Of a DNA stretch of 64,000 nucleotides, positions 47,832-56,300 are shown piece by piece. A program made the translations under genes and the position numbers. The stretch is from a bacterium (lineage in GTDB: Bacteria > Myxococcota_A > Bradymonadia > UBA7976 > UBA1532): the NCBI GenBank assembly GCA_030426085.1, contig JAUHYW010000031.1, positions 31,763 through 95,762 on the forward strand. The letters are read 5' to 3'. The notes below the pieces were generated by a model, which saw nothing but the letters and a program-made list of their open reading frames with translations, searched no databases and had not been told where the DNA came from. The stretch's first letter is position 1, and each line of letters starts with the position of its first letter.

Positions 47832-48940
47832 TCGGGCGGGACCTCGTCGTCGACCTCGGACCCCGGCGCTACCCGGTCCACATCCGGCGGGGCGCCCGCC
47901 CCGAGCTGGTCGAGCGCATCGCCGCGTTCGCCGCCGGCGGCCGGGCGATCGTCATCAGCGACGACACCGTCGCCCGGCTGCACGCCGCCCCGGTGGTCGA
48001 CGCGCTCGAGGCCCGGGGCCTCGACGCCGCGCTCTTGACCTTCACCCCCGGCGAAGAGAACAAGACCCTGGCCACCGTCGAGCGGCTCTACGCGGCCGCG
48101 CTCGACGCCGGGGTCGACCGCCACACCCCGATCATCGCCTTCGGGGGGGGCGTCGTCGGCGACGTCGCCGGCTTCGTCGCCGCCACCCTGCTGCGGGGCC
48201 TGCCCTACGCCCAGGTGCCGACCACCGTGCTGGCCCAGGTCGACAGCAGCGTCGGCGGAAAGACCGGGGTCGACCTGCCCCGGGGCAAGAACCTCGTCGG
48301 CGCGTTCCACCAGCCCGAGTGGGTCTTCGTCGACGTCGAGCACCTCGAGACGCTGCCCGCCCGCGAGATCCGGGCCGGGCTCGCCGAGGCGATCAAGCAC
48401 GCCGCGTTGGCCGATCCGACGATGCTCGACCGCATCACCGACCGGGGCTACGCGCTGTCGGTGGGTGATCTCGACGCGCTCGGCGAGGTCATCGGGCAGG
48501 CCATCGCCATCAAGGCCGACGTCGTCGCCGACGACGAGCTCGAGGCCGGCAAGCGGGCCATCCTCAACTTCGGGCACACCCTGGGGCACGCCCTCGAGGC
48601 GGCCACCGGCTACACCGAGCTGCGCCACGGCGAGGCGGTCGCGCTCGGCATGCGCTTCGCCGCCCGGCTCAGCGTGGCGAAGATCGGGCTCGACCCCGAC
48701 GCCGTCCTGCGCCTCGACGCCGCGCTCGACGCGTGCCACCTGCCCGATGACTGGGCCCGGCGGATCGACGACGCCGTGCTGAGCAAGGTGGCATCGGACA
48801 AGAAGATTCACGGACAATCCATCCGCACCATCCTGCTGGCCGCCCTCGGCGAGCCGCGGATCGTGCCGCTGCCGATTTCGACGTTCGTCCACGACGCGCG
48901 CAGCCTCGCGCAGAGCTGGACCGAGGAGGACAGGCGATGA
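47828..48940 (+). CDS. aroB: 3-Dehydroquinate synthase
   Basis: A 370-residue NAD- and metal-dependent enzyme converting DAHP to 3-dehydroquinate. Family blocks are PGEENKTL, AFGGGVVGDVAGFVAA, QVPTTVLAQVDSSVGGKTGVD and the metal ligands in GLAEAIKHA and ILNFGHTLGHALE plus LRHGEAVALGM. The GTG start overlaps the aroK stop and its own stop overlaps the next gene (ATGA). Confidence 0.96.
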   Translation: MIGRDLVVDLGPRRYPVHIRRGARPELVERIAAFAAGGRAIVISDDTVARLHAAPVVDALEARGLDAALLTFTPGEENKTLATVERLYAAALDAGVDRHTPIIAFGGGVVGDVAGFVAATLLRGLPYAQVPTTVLAQVDSSVGGKTGVDLPRGKNLVGAFHQPEWVFVDVEHLETLPAREIRAGLAEAIKHAALADPTMLDRITDRGYALSVGDLDALGEVIGQAIAIKADVVADDELEAGKRAILNFGHTLGHALEAATGYTELRHGEAVALGMRFAARLSVAKIGLDPDAVLRLDAALDACHLPDDWARRIDDAVLSKVASDKKIHGQSIRTILLAALGEPRIVPLPISTFVHDARSLAQSWTEEDRR

Positions 48941-49779
48941 ACACCCCCCGCGTGACCCGGCTCGCCCTCGGCGGCCTCTGCGCCCTGCTCGGCCTCGCGT
49001 CCACGAGCTGTCAGGACCGCGACTTCGGGCTGACCATCCGTCAGGTGCAGCCGGTCGACCTCGAGTCGTGCGAGGTGCAGCTCGACGAGTCGATCTTCCA
49101 GAGCGCGGGCAGCGTCGACATGGCCCTGCGCACCAACTACTTCATCAACGTGCGCATCGAGAACAACCTGCTCGGCATCGCCGAGGTCAAGGGCTTCGAC
49201 GAGACCGACAGCCGGGTGAACACCTCCGACGTCGTGCTGCGCTCGGCGACCATCGAGTACACCACGCTCGACACCATCAGCACCGCGATCCAGAGCCCGA
49301 TCGTGGTGCCGCTGTCGGGCACCGTGAAGCTCGGGGCGGCGGTGACGGTGGGGGTCGAGGTGCTCAACTCGGCGGTGCTCGCCCAGCTCCGCGACGCCGA
49401 CGAGTTCCTGGTGGTCGACGACACCGGGGCGGTGCGGCCGGTGCCGGCCTCGATCAAGCTCATCGCCCGGGTCCGGGTCGGGGGGGAGACGCTCGACGGC
49501 AAGACCGTCGAGAGCAACGAGTTCCTCTACCCGATCGACGTCTGCAACGGCTGCCTGATCACCTACCCCAGCAACCTGCTCGAGACCCGCAACGGCCAGC
49601 TCACCTGCCCCCAGGTCAAGGAAGACGCCGAGGGCAACCCCATCGTCGGCCCCTCGGCCAACTCGAGCTGCTTCCGCTCGCTCGGGGTGGACGGCTCCAC
49701 CGTCGACTGCCAGACCTGCCAGGGCCTCGCGGTCAACACCTTCGCCCGCCAGCTCTGCCAGCCCGACACCGCCGACTGA
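48937..49779 (+). CDS. Lipoprotein of unknown function at the end of the pil-aro operon
   Basis: A 280-residue lipoprotein (ASTSC). The mature part has beta-rich stretches (TNYFINVRIENNLLGIAEVKG, SATIEYTTLDTIS) and eight further cysteines in the last third (CNGCLITYP, CFRSLGVDGSTVDCQTCQ). I recognise no family. Translational coupling to aroB puts it in the pil-aro transcript, so a link to the pilus envelope complex is possible. Confidence 0.7.
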   Translation: MNTPRVTRLALGGLCALLGLASTSCQDRDFGLTIRQVQPVDLESCEVQLDESIFQSAGSVDMALRTNYFINVRIENNLLGIAEVKGFDETDSRVNTSDVVLRSATIEYTTLDTISTAIQSPIVVPLSGTVKLGAAVTVGVEVLNSAVLAQLRDADEFLVVDDTGAVRPVPASIKLIARVRVGGETLDGKTVESNEFLYPIDVCNGCLITYPSNLLETRNGQLTCPQVKEDAEGNPIVGPSANSSCFRSLGVDGSTVDCQTCQGLAVNTFARQLCQPDTAD

Positions 49780-49795
49780 ACGGCGCGCGCCCGAG

Positions 49796-49824
49796 TTGAC
49801 AACCCGAAACGACGCGGGATAGAA
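49796..49824 (+). promoter_or_regulatory. Sigma-70 promoter for the roadblock gene
   Basis: TTGACA (49796-49801), a 17-bp spacer and ATAGAA (49819-49824), or GATAGA one base earlier. The perfect -35 makes this one of the clearest promoters in the window. It separates the roadblock-aroQ-efp unit from the pil-aro operon. Confidence 0.7.
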
Positions 49825-49849
49825 CCGCCACACGTCCTGGAGTCGGCCC

Positions 49850-50206
49850 GTGTTCGAAGCGACGCTCAAAGACCTCGTCGGCAAGGTGAAAGGCGCCCAC
49901 GGCGCCGCCGTGCTCAACCTCGACGGGCTCGTCGTCGAGGCCGTCGACCCCGACGGCAAGGGCGTCGAACCCGACGACGCGCTGCCCGAGTACGGCCTCA
50001 TCGTGCGCCAGCTCTCCGAGATCGGGGACGCCGCCGGCATCGGCGGGGTCGACCAGCTCACCATCGAAGGCGACGACCGCACCATGCTGGTGCGCAAGCT
50101 CGACGACAACTACGTCGCCGCGCTCGTCGTCGACACCGGGGCCATCCTGGGCAAGGCCCACTTCTACCTGCGGGTCGCCGCGCCCGACCTCGCCCGCGAA
50201 CTCTGA
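49850..50206 (+). CDS. Roadblock/LC7 domain protein (MglB-like)
   Basis: A 118-residue single-domain roadblock/LC7 protein (FEATLKDLVGKVKGAHGAAVLNLDGLVVEA, in the pattern helix-strand-strand). Relatives such as MglB regulate the small GTPase MglA in myxobacterial polarity and motility; no MglA-like gene is adjacent, so this may be one of the other roadblock paralogs. GTG 49850. Confidence 0.85.
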   Translation: MFEATLKDLVGKVKGAHGAAVLNLDGLVVEAVDPDGKGVEPDDALPEYGLIVRQLSEIGDAAGIGGVDQLTIEGDDRTMLVRKLDDNYVAALVVDTGAILGKAHFYLRVAAPDLAREL

Positions 50207-50235
50207 AGACCCCGGCCCACCCGGGCCCGCCTGCC

Positions 50236-50682
50236 GTGCGATTCCTGCTGCTCAACGGACCCAACCTCGACCTGCTCGGCGCCCGTGAACCCGAGCTGTA
50301 CGGCGCGGCCACCCTCGCCGACATCGAGCAGGCGCTCACCGCCGCCGCCGCGGCCGACGGCGTCGAGCTGCGCTGCGCCCAGAGCAACCACGAGGGCGAG
50401 CTGATCGAGCACCTGCACCGGGCCCGGACCGACTGCGACGGGGTCATCCTCAACCCCGCCGGCTACGGCCACACCAGCGTCGCGCTGCGGGACGCCCTCA
50501 TCGCCACCGACCTGCCCGCCGTCGAGATCCACCTCACCAACCTCGCCCGTCGGGAGGACTTTCGCCGACACACCTTGACCGCGGACATCGCCATCGGGCA
50601 GATCTGCGGCTTCGGCGCCGACGGCTACCACCTCGCCCTGACCGCGCTCACCCGATACGTGCGCGCGAGGAGAACCCCATGA
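50236..50682 (+). CDS. aroQ: Type II 3-dehydroquinate dehydratase
   Basis: A 148-residue enzyme. LLLNGPNLDLLGAREPELYG contains the catalytic loop Arg and Tyr, SNHEGELIEHLH the active-site Asn/Glu, and NPAGYGHTSVALRDAL and EIHLTNLARRE the substrate pocket (His in EIHL). It dehydrates 3-dehydroquinate, the step after AroB. GTG 50236; it overlaps efp by 4 bp. Confidence 0.95.
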   Translation: MRFLLLNGPNLDLLGAREPELYGAATLADIEQALTAAAAADGVELRCAQSNHEGELIEHLHRARTDCDGVILNPAGYGHTSVALRDALIATDLPAVEIHLTNLARREDFRRHTLTADIAIGQICGFGADGYHLALTALTRYVRARRTP

Positions 50683-51248
50683 GCACCTACGTCACCAACG
50701 AGTTCAAGAAGGGCCTTCGCATCGAGTACGAAGGCAGCCTCTACAAGATCGTCGAGGTCAACTTCGTCAAGCCGGGCAAGGGATCGGCCTTCTACCGCAC
50801 CAAGATGAAGGGCCTGCTCAACGGCAGCGTGCTCGAACGCAACTTCCGGTCCGGGGAGAAGGTGGGGGCGCCCGAGATCGAAGACCGGACGATGCTCTAC
50901 CAGTACGCCGACGACGACAATGTCTGGTTCATGGACATGAAGTCCTACGAGCAGTTTCCGGTGCGGCGGGACATCATCGGCGACGACGTCAACTGGCTCG
51001 TCGACGGCATGGAGGTCGAGGTCGTCGTGCACGAGGGCCGCCCGATCGACATGACCCTGCCCAACTTCGTCGAGCTCGAGATCACCGAGTGCGCGCCGGG
51101 GGTCAAGGGCGACACCGCCACCAACACCACCAAGCCGGCCACCGTCAGCACCGGGGCCGAGGTCCAGGTGCCGCTCTTCGTCAACGAAGGCGACTGGATC
51201 AAGGTCGACACCCGCACCGGCTCCTACGACTCCCGGGCCAACCGCTGA
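50679..51248 (+). CDS. efp: Elongation factor P
   Basis: A 189-residue EF-P with its three beta-barrel domains. The modifiable loop reads VKPGKGSAF with Lys34 at the site beta-lysylated by EpmA-type enzymes. Rescue of ribosomes at proline runs fits a proteome with many polyproline stretches; the gene at 51411 has two. The ATG overlaps the aroQ stop. Confidence 0.97.
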   Translation: MSTYVTNEFKKGLRIEYEGSLYKIVEVNFVKPGKGSAFYRTKMKGLLNGSVLERNFRSGEKVGAPEIEDRTMLYQYADDDNVWFMDMKSYEQFPVRRDIIGDDVNWLVDGMEVEVVVHEGRPIDMTLPNFVELEITECAPGVKGDTATNTTKPATVSTGAEVQVPLFVNEGDWIKVDTRTGSYDSRANR

Positions 51249-51319
51249 CGGGCCTCCCCGGCGCCCGAACGCCGGCTCTGGGACCCGCTCGGCGGCCCCT
51301 CGCCCGGGGATGGGCATTC

Positions 51320-51348
51320 TTGACGGTGACCGGGGCCCCCCGTACCAT
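51320..51348 (+). promoter_or_regulatory. Sigma-70-type promoter for the TPR protein gene
   Basis: TTGACG (51320-51325), a 17-bp spacer and TACCAT (51343-51348), about 60 nt before the GTG start. Confidence 0.55.
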
Positions 51349-51410
51349 CGTCCAACTCTGCGGGGCCCCCGAACGGCCCCCGCAGACCCACCAGAGAGGG
51401 GATCGCGCAG

Positions 51411-54400
51411 GTGGCCCTGAACAAGAACAAGGTCATCGCCGCCGCTCAGCGGTTCGCCCAGCGAGGGCAGTTCGACCGCGCGATCAGCGAGCTGCGGACG
51501 ATCGTCGAAGAAGAGCCCGACGACGTGCGGGTCTGGCATCGCATCGCCGACCTCCAGATCCGCAAAGGCTCGGTCTCCCAGGCGGTCGCGACCTACACCC
51601 GCATCGCCAACTACTACAGCGAGCGGGGGTTCTTCCTGAAGGGCGTGGCGGTCTACAAGCAGATCCTCGCCGCCGATCCGACGCTCGTCGAAGCCCACCG
51701 CAAGCTCGGCGAGCTGTACGTCAAGCTCGGCCTCGGGCCCGAAGCCGTCTCCCAGTTCCAGATCGTCGTCGGCACCTGCGAGCGCGAAGGCCGCCATCGG
51801 GAGAGCCTCGAGCTGCTGCAGAAGATCGTCGAGCTCGGCCCCGAAGACGAGTCCAACCGCATCCGGCTCGCCGAGGCCTACGCCCGCCAGAGCGAGAACG
51901 ACGCCGCCATCGAGCAGTTCAAGCTCACCCTCGAGCAGCTCCGCGGCCAGCGCCGCCTCGACGAGTACGGGCAGGTCGCCGAGCGGCTGCTCTACCTCTA
52001 CCCCGACGAGCTCGACGTGGTGCGGGCGCTCAGCGAGGTGCACCTCGAGCGGGGGGACGCCAAGCGGGCCCTCGCCCGGCTCCAGGTGCTGTTTCGGGCC
52101 GACCCCAGCGACCCCGGCACCCTCGAGCTGCTCGCCCGGGCCTTCACCGCAATCGGGCAGACCGCCAAGGCCATCTCGGTCTACCGCGAGCTCGCCCGCA
52201 TCCAGGGCGAGGCGGGCAATACCACCGCCCAGGCCGACGCTTGGAGCCAGCTGCTCGCGCTCGACCCCGAAGACCCCGAAGCGCTCGAAGCCACCGGCCG
52301 CTCGGCCGGCGCATCCTCCGAGCCGATGCCGAGCACCTCGGGGGCCTTCCCCACCGGCTCGCTGGCCACCTCGGCCGACGACCGGGCCGCGGGGCTGCTC
52401 GACGACGTCGATCTGCTGCTCAAGTACAGCCTCAAGGCCCACGCCCGGGAGCGCCTCGACAAGATCTTCGAGATCGAGCCCCACCACGAAGGGGCCCTGC
52501 TCAAGCTCAAGGCGCTCGCTCTCGCCGACGAGCGGACCGACGACGCCGCCGACGCGTTGATGCGGCTCGCCGAGGGGGCCGAGCAGGCCGGCGACGCCCA
52601 GAAGGCGATGAGCTGGCTCGGCGAGGTCATCCAGCTCCGGCCCGGCGACCCCGAGGCCGCCGAGCGCATGCGGCGCATCTCCAGCGGCATGGCCCGCCAG
52701 CTCGCGTCGAGCGCCGAGCCGGCCCCCAACGCGCCCGAGTTCGACGCCCCGGCCGACTACGACGTCGACCTCGGCGAGCTGGACTTCGACGCCTCGATCG
52801 TCGACGACCCGCCCCCGGCCGGCGCCGGCTTCGACCTCGACCTCGGCGAGCTCGACGCCTCGGTGGACGACGAGTTCGCCGACCTGATGAGCGACGAGCC
52901 GGTCCAGCCCCTCGCGACCGGGCCCATCATCACCCCGCCGCCACCCGACGATGCCCCGGCCTCGACCGACGACGCGTTCGGCGACCTGCTGGCCGACGTG
53001 CCCGCGCCTGCTGACGACGCGTTCGGTGATCTGCTCGCCGACGCGCCCGCGCCTGCTGACGACGCGTTCGGCGACCTGCTCGTCGACGCGCCCGCGCCTG
53101 CGGACGACGCGTTCGGTGACCTGCTCGCCGACGCGCCCGCGCCTGCGGACGACGCGTTTGGTGATCTGCTCGCCGAACCGGCCCCGGCGGACGACGCGTT
53201 CGGTGACCTGCTGGCCGATGCGCCCGCGCCGGCGGACGACGCGTTCGGCGACCTGCTGGCCGGCGGCTCATCGGCCGAGCCCACGCCGCCGCCCGACGAA
53301 GCCGACTTCGGCGGCCTGCTCGTCGACCCCCCAGCGGCCGCGCCCGACGACGAAGACGACGCCTCGGCGGGCGCCGGCAGCCCGGGCGTGCTCGTGCTCG
53401 ACCCGCCCCCCGAAGACGCCGACGACGCGCCGCTCGGCGACCTGCTGCTCGACACCCCCCCGCCGGGCGACGAGCCGCTCGGCGACCTTCTGCTCGATGG
53501 GCCCGACGACCTCGCGTCCGACGACGGGCTGGGCGACCTCTCGCTGGACGGCGGCGCGGACGACGACGGACTGGGCGACCTCTCGCTGGACGGCGGCGCG
53601 GACGACGACGGTCTGGGCGACCTCTCGCTGGACGGCGGCGCGGACGACGACGGACTGGGCGACCTCTCGCTGGACGGCGGCGCGGACGACGGCTTCGGGG
53701 ATCTCTCGTTCGACGCCTCGGCCGACGGGTTCGGCGACCTCTCGGCCGACGCCTCGGCCGACGACGACGCCGGGGCGGGCCTGGCGCCCGCCGAGAGCCC
53801 GGGCTTCGTCGCCGACCTGCCCGTCGGCGAGGAGCTGCCCGATGACGACGAGTTCGCCGACCTGTTGCTCGACCACACCGGCGCCGAGGCGGATCCCGAC
53901 TTCGGGATCTACCAGTCGACCAACGAAGCCCCCCTCGACCCCCCGCCGGCCTCCGACCGGCTGCCGCCCGTCTCTGGCGCGCCCTCCGAGATCGACATCG
54001 ACATCGACGTCTCGATGGACATGCCCGACCTCGACTTCGGTGACCCCCCCGCCGAGCCGACCCCGGCCCCGGTGATCGACGCGTCGCCGCCTCCGCCACC
54101 CCCCCCGCGCCGCGCCGCGCCGCCTCCGCCGCCCCCGCCGCCTCCCGGCGCGCTGGTGGGCAGCGACGAGGACGACCTCGACGAGATCGAAGAGCTCGAC
54201 CTCGACGAGATCATCGAGCTCGACGACGACGACCTCTTCCTCGAAGACGACAGCCTCGACGGCTCGGGCGACGGTCTCGACGGCTCGGGTGGCGGTCTCG
54301 ACGACTCGGCGGACGACAGCGCCGACGGCTCTGCGGACAGCATCGACGACTCGGCGGGCGGCCTCGACGACTCAGCGGACAGCCTCGACGACTCGGCGGA

Positions 54401-56102
54401 CAGCCTCGACGACTCGGCGGACAGCCTCGACGACTCGGCGGACAGCCTCGACGACTCGGCGGGCGGCCTCGACGACTCCGTGGACGACAGCGCCGACGGC
54501 TCGCTGGAGAGCCCCGATCCGACAGCGGATGACACCCCGGACGAAGCCCCCGCGCCCGACGCACCAAGCCCCTTCGCCGACGACGCCGAAGGCCCCATCA
54601 CCCACGCCGAGCTGCCCGCGCTGGACGGCGCTCCCGGCGATGCCGCCGAAGCCGAGGCCCTGGCCGACGCCGAACCCGCGCCCGCGGACATCGCGCCCGC
54701 GCTCGCGAGCGACCCGGCCGAACTCGCAGCCGCGCCGTCGGCCGACGACCTGTTCGCGGGCGACGAAGCCGCGTCCGAAGAGCCCGCGCCCATCGACGAC
54801 GCCGCGGTTGCCGACGACGCCGCGGTGGCAGACGACGTCGACGCGGCCGAAGACGCCGCAGTGGCGGACGACGAGGCGATGGCAGATGCCGTCGCGCTCG
54901 ACGAACCACCGGAAGACGCCCCGCCGGCTGCCGACGATACGCCCGTGGGCCCCGACGCACCGCTGGACCCGGCGCCAGCCGCCAGCGGACCCGACGCATC
55001 GACCGACGATCCCCAGCCCGAGCTGCCCAGCGCGCCCCGGCCGCGCCCGATCCCGCGCCCGCCGGCCTTCGACCGGGCCGGCAGCCTCAAGCTGGGCACC
55101 GGCCTGCCCAGCGCCCCGCGCCCGTTGTCGGCCAACTCGCTCACCCTCGACGCCCGATCGCGCCCGACGCCGCCCAAGCCCGCCGGGCCGAAGCTGTCGC
55201 CGCTCTCGGCCACCGCCACCCCGGCGGCGCCCGCCGGGGCCCCGACCCCGCCCAGCGCACCGACCCCGCCCGCCGACGCCGACGAGCAGGCCCTGCTGCC
55301 TCCGCCGGAGACCGAAGAGCTGCCCGAAGCCGACGACACCGTCGCCATCACGCCCAGCGTCATCGCCGGGATGTTCGAGGACGGCGTGATCGAACCCTCG
55401 GTGGGCGACCAGACCGAGGCCGGCGGCCTGTCGGTCGACAGCCCCGCGCCCCTCCCGATGGCCGACGAGCCGGCCTCTGCCGATCCCCCCCTCGAGGAGG
55501 AACTCGCCGAGATCGACTTCCTGATCGAGAGCGGCCTCATCGACGACGCCCGCGAACTCCTCCGCGAGCTGCGCGCCGCTCACCCCGCTCACCGGGCCCT
55601 CGCCGAGCGCGCCGAGCGGATCGAGAGCACCAGCCCGTTCGACGACGTCGGCGACGACTTTCTCAGCGGCCTCACCGAGGGCTTCGACCTCGACTTCGGC
55701 GAAGTCCGCGGCGCCGAGTTGAGCGACCTCGGCGACGACGAGGCCGACACCCACTTCGACCTCGGCCTCGCCTTCAAGGAGATGGGCCAGTACGCCAAGG
55801 CCGTCGGCGAGCTCGAACTCGCCGCCCGCCGCCCCGACAAGCGCGCCGAGGCCCTGCGCATCATCGCCCTGTGCCGGGTCGAGCAAGGCGATCCGGCTCA
55901 GGCCGTCGCGACCCTCCAGGACGCCCTGACCACCCCCGATCTGCCCCTCAGCGCCCGCGCCGGCCTGCAATACGATCTGGCCAACGCCTACGAGCAACTC
56001 GGCCAGCCCGATCAGGCCCGGGCCCAGTTCGAGAGCATCATCGCCGCCGGTATGGACGACTTCCTCGACGTCAAAGCGCGTTTGGCGTCACTGCGCAGTT
56101 GA
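51411..56102 (+). CDS. Large TPR protein with acidic repeat arrays
   Basis: A 1563-residue cytoplasmic-looking protein (no signal). Residues 1-300 and 350-430 are TPR helices (RFAQRGQFDRAISELRTIV). The middle is acidic and disordered: seven ADDAFGDLL-type repeats (about 520-617), four DDGLGDLSLDGGA repeats (704-760), two polyproline runs (about 894-917), and six DDSADSL heptads (947-1030). A C-terminal TPR (1362-1563; FDLGLAFKEMGQYAKAVGELELA) ends it. The arrangement recalls FimV/HubP-like scaffolds of pilus and polarity systems, but no LysM or membrane helix is present. GTG 51411 follows AGAGGGG. Confidence 0.8.
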   Translation: MALNKNKVIAAAQRFAQRGQFDRAISELRTIVEEEPDDVRVWHRIADLQIRKGSVSQAVATYTRIANYYSERGFFLKGVAVYKQILAADPTLVEAHRKLGELYVKLGLGPEAVSQFQIVVGTCEREGRHRESLELLQKIVELGPEDESNRIRLAEAYARQSENDAAIEQFKLTLEQLRGQRRLDEYGQVAERLLYLYPDELDVVRALSEVHLERGDAKRALARLQVLFRADPSDPGTLELLARAFTAIGQTAKAISVYRELARIQGEAGNTTAQADAWSQLLALDPEDPEALEATGRSAGASSEPMPSTSGAFPTGSLATSADDRAAGLLDDVDLLLKYSLKAHARERLDKIFEIEPHHEGALLKLKALALADERTDDAADALMRLAEGAEQAGDAQKAMSWLGEVIQLRPGDPEAAERMRRISSGMARQLASSAEPAPNAPEFDAPADYDVDLGELDFDASIVDDPPPAGAGFDLDLGELDASVDDEFADLMSDEPVQPLATGPIITPPPPDDAPASTDDAFGDLLADVPAPADDAFGDLLADAPAPADDAFGDLLVDAPAPADDAFGDLLADAPAPADDAFGDLLAEPAPADDAFGDLLADAPAPADDAFGDLLAGGSSAEPTPPPDEADFGGLLVDPPAAAPDDEDDASAGAGSPGVLVLDPPPEDADDAPLGDLLLDTPPPGDEPLGDLLLDGPDDLASDDGLGDLSLDGGADDDGLGDLSLDGGADDDGLGDLSLDGGADDDGLGDLSLDGGADDGFGDLSFDASADGFGDLSADASADDDAGAGLAPAESPGFVADLPVGEELPDDDEFADLLLDHTGAEADPDFGIYQSTNEAPLDPPPASDRLPPVSGAPSEIDIDIDVSMDMPDLDFGDPPAEPTPAPVIDASPPPPPPPRRAAPPPPPPPPPGALVGSDEDDLDEIEELDLDEIIELDDDDLFLEDDSLDGSGDGLDGSGGGLDDSADDSADGSADSIDDSAGGLDDSADSLDDSADSLDDSADSLDDSADSLDDSAGGLDDSVDDSADGSLESPDPTADDTPDEAPAPDAPSPFADDAEGPITHAELPALDGAPGDAAEAEALADAEPAPADIAPALASDPAELAAAPSADDLFAGDEAASEEPAPIDDAAVADDAAVADDVDAAEDAAVADDEAMADAVALDEPPEDAPPAADDTPVGPDAPLDPAPAASGPDASTDDPQPELPSAPRPRPIPRPPAFDRAGSLKLGTGLPSAPRPLSANSLTLDARSRPTPPKPAGPKLSPLSATATPAAPAGAPTPPSAPTPPADADEQALLPPPETEELPEADDTVAITPSVIAGMFEDGVIEPSVGDQTEAGGLSVDSPAPLPMADEPASADPPLEEELAEIDFLIESGLIDDARELLRELRAAHPAHRALAERAERIESTSPFDDVGDDFLSGLTEGFDLDFGEVRGAELSDLGDDEADTHFDLGLAFKEMGQYAKAVGELELAARRPDKRAEALRIIALCRVEQGDPAQAVATLQDALTTPDLPLSARAGLQYDLANAYEQLGQPDQARAQFESIIAAGMDDFLDVKARLASLRS
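52967..53265 (+). repeat. 45-bp tandem repeat (seven copies) in the TPR gene
   Basis: Each unit encodes PAPADDAFGDLLADA or a variant. One unit is shortened by three residues (AEPAPADDAFGDLL). Likely length-variable. Confidence 0.8.
53521..53694 (+). repeat. 42-bp tandem repeat (four copies) in the TPR gene
   Basis: Each unit encodes DGLGDLSLDGGADD with almost identical DNA, followed by decaying copies (DGFGDLSFDASA). Confidence 0.8.
54360..54480 (+). repeat. 21-bp tandem repeat in the TPR gene
   Basis: About six nearly identical copies of a 21-bp unit encoding DDSADSL, bounded by DDSAGGL variants. Confidence 0.8.
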
Positions 56103-56127
56103 CAGCCGCCCCCAGCCGCTCTATATA
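56099..56127 (+). promoter_or_regulatory. Near-consensus sigma-70 promoter for tRNA-Gly
   Basis: TTGACA (56099-56104), 17-bp spacer, TATATA (56122-56127). The -35 overlaps the TGA stop of the TPR gene. This is the strongest promoter in the window by sequence, as expected for a tRNA. Confidence 0.85.
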
Positions 56128-56145
56128 GGCAAACGGTTTTCCCGA

Positions 56146-56221
56146 GCGGGAATAACTCAGTTGGTAGAGTGTCAGCTTCCCAAGCTGAAAGTCGCGGGTT
56201 CGAGTCCCGTTTCCCGCTCCA
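56146..56221 (+). tRNA. tRNA-Gly (anticodon CCC)
   Basis: A full cloverleaf can be drawn: acceptor GCGGGAA/TTCCCGC, D arm AACTCAGTTGGTAGAGT, anticodon stem TCAGC/GCTGA around the loop TTCCCAA (anticodon CCC, reads GGG), variable AAGTC, T arm GCGGG-TTCGAGT-CCCGT. The discriminator is T and CCA is encoded (56219-56221). The 3' end is the probable integration site of the element that follows. Confidence 0.95.
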
Positions 56222-56225
56222 CCGC

Positions 56226-56250
56226 AAAGCCCCTGGCGACAGGGGCTTTT
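56226..56250 (+). terminator. Rho-independent terminator after tRNA-Gly
   Basis: AAAGCCCCTG pairs perfectly with CAGGGGCTTT (10 bp) around the loop GCGA, followed by T-rich TGCTTTT. Confidence 0.85.
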
Positions 56251-56300
56251 GCTTTTCGAACCGCCGAAGAGTCTGACATCCTCACCACCCGGTCCCGGTT

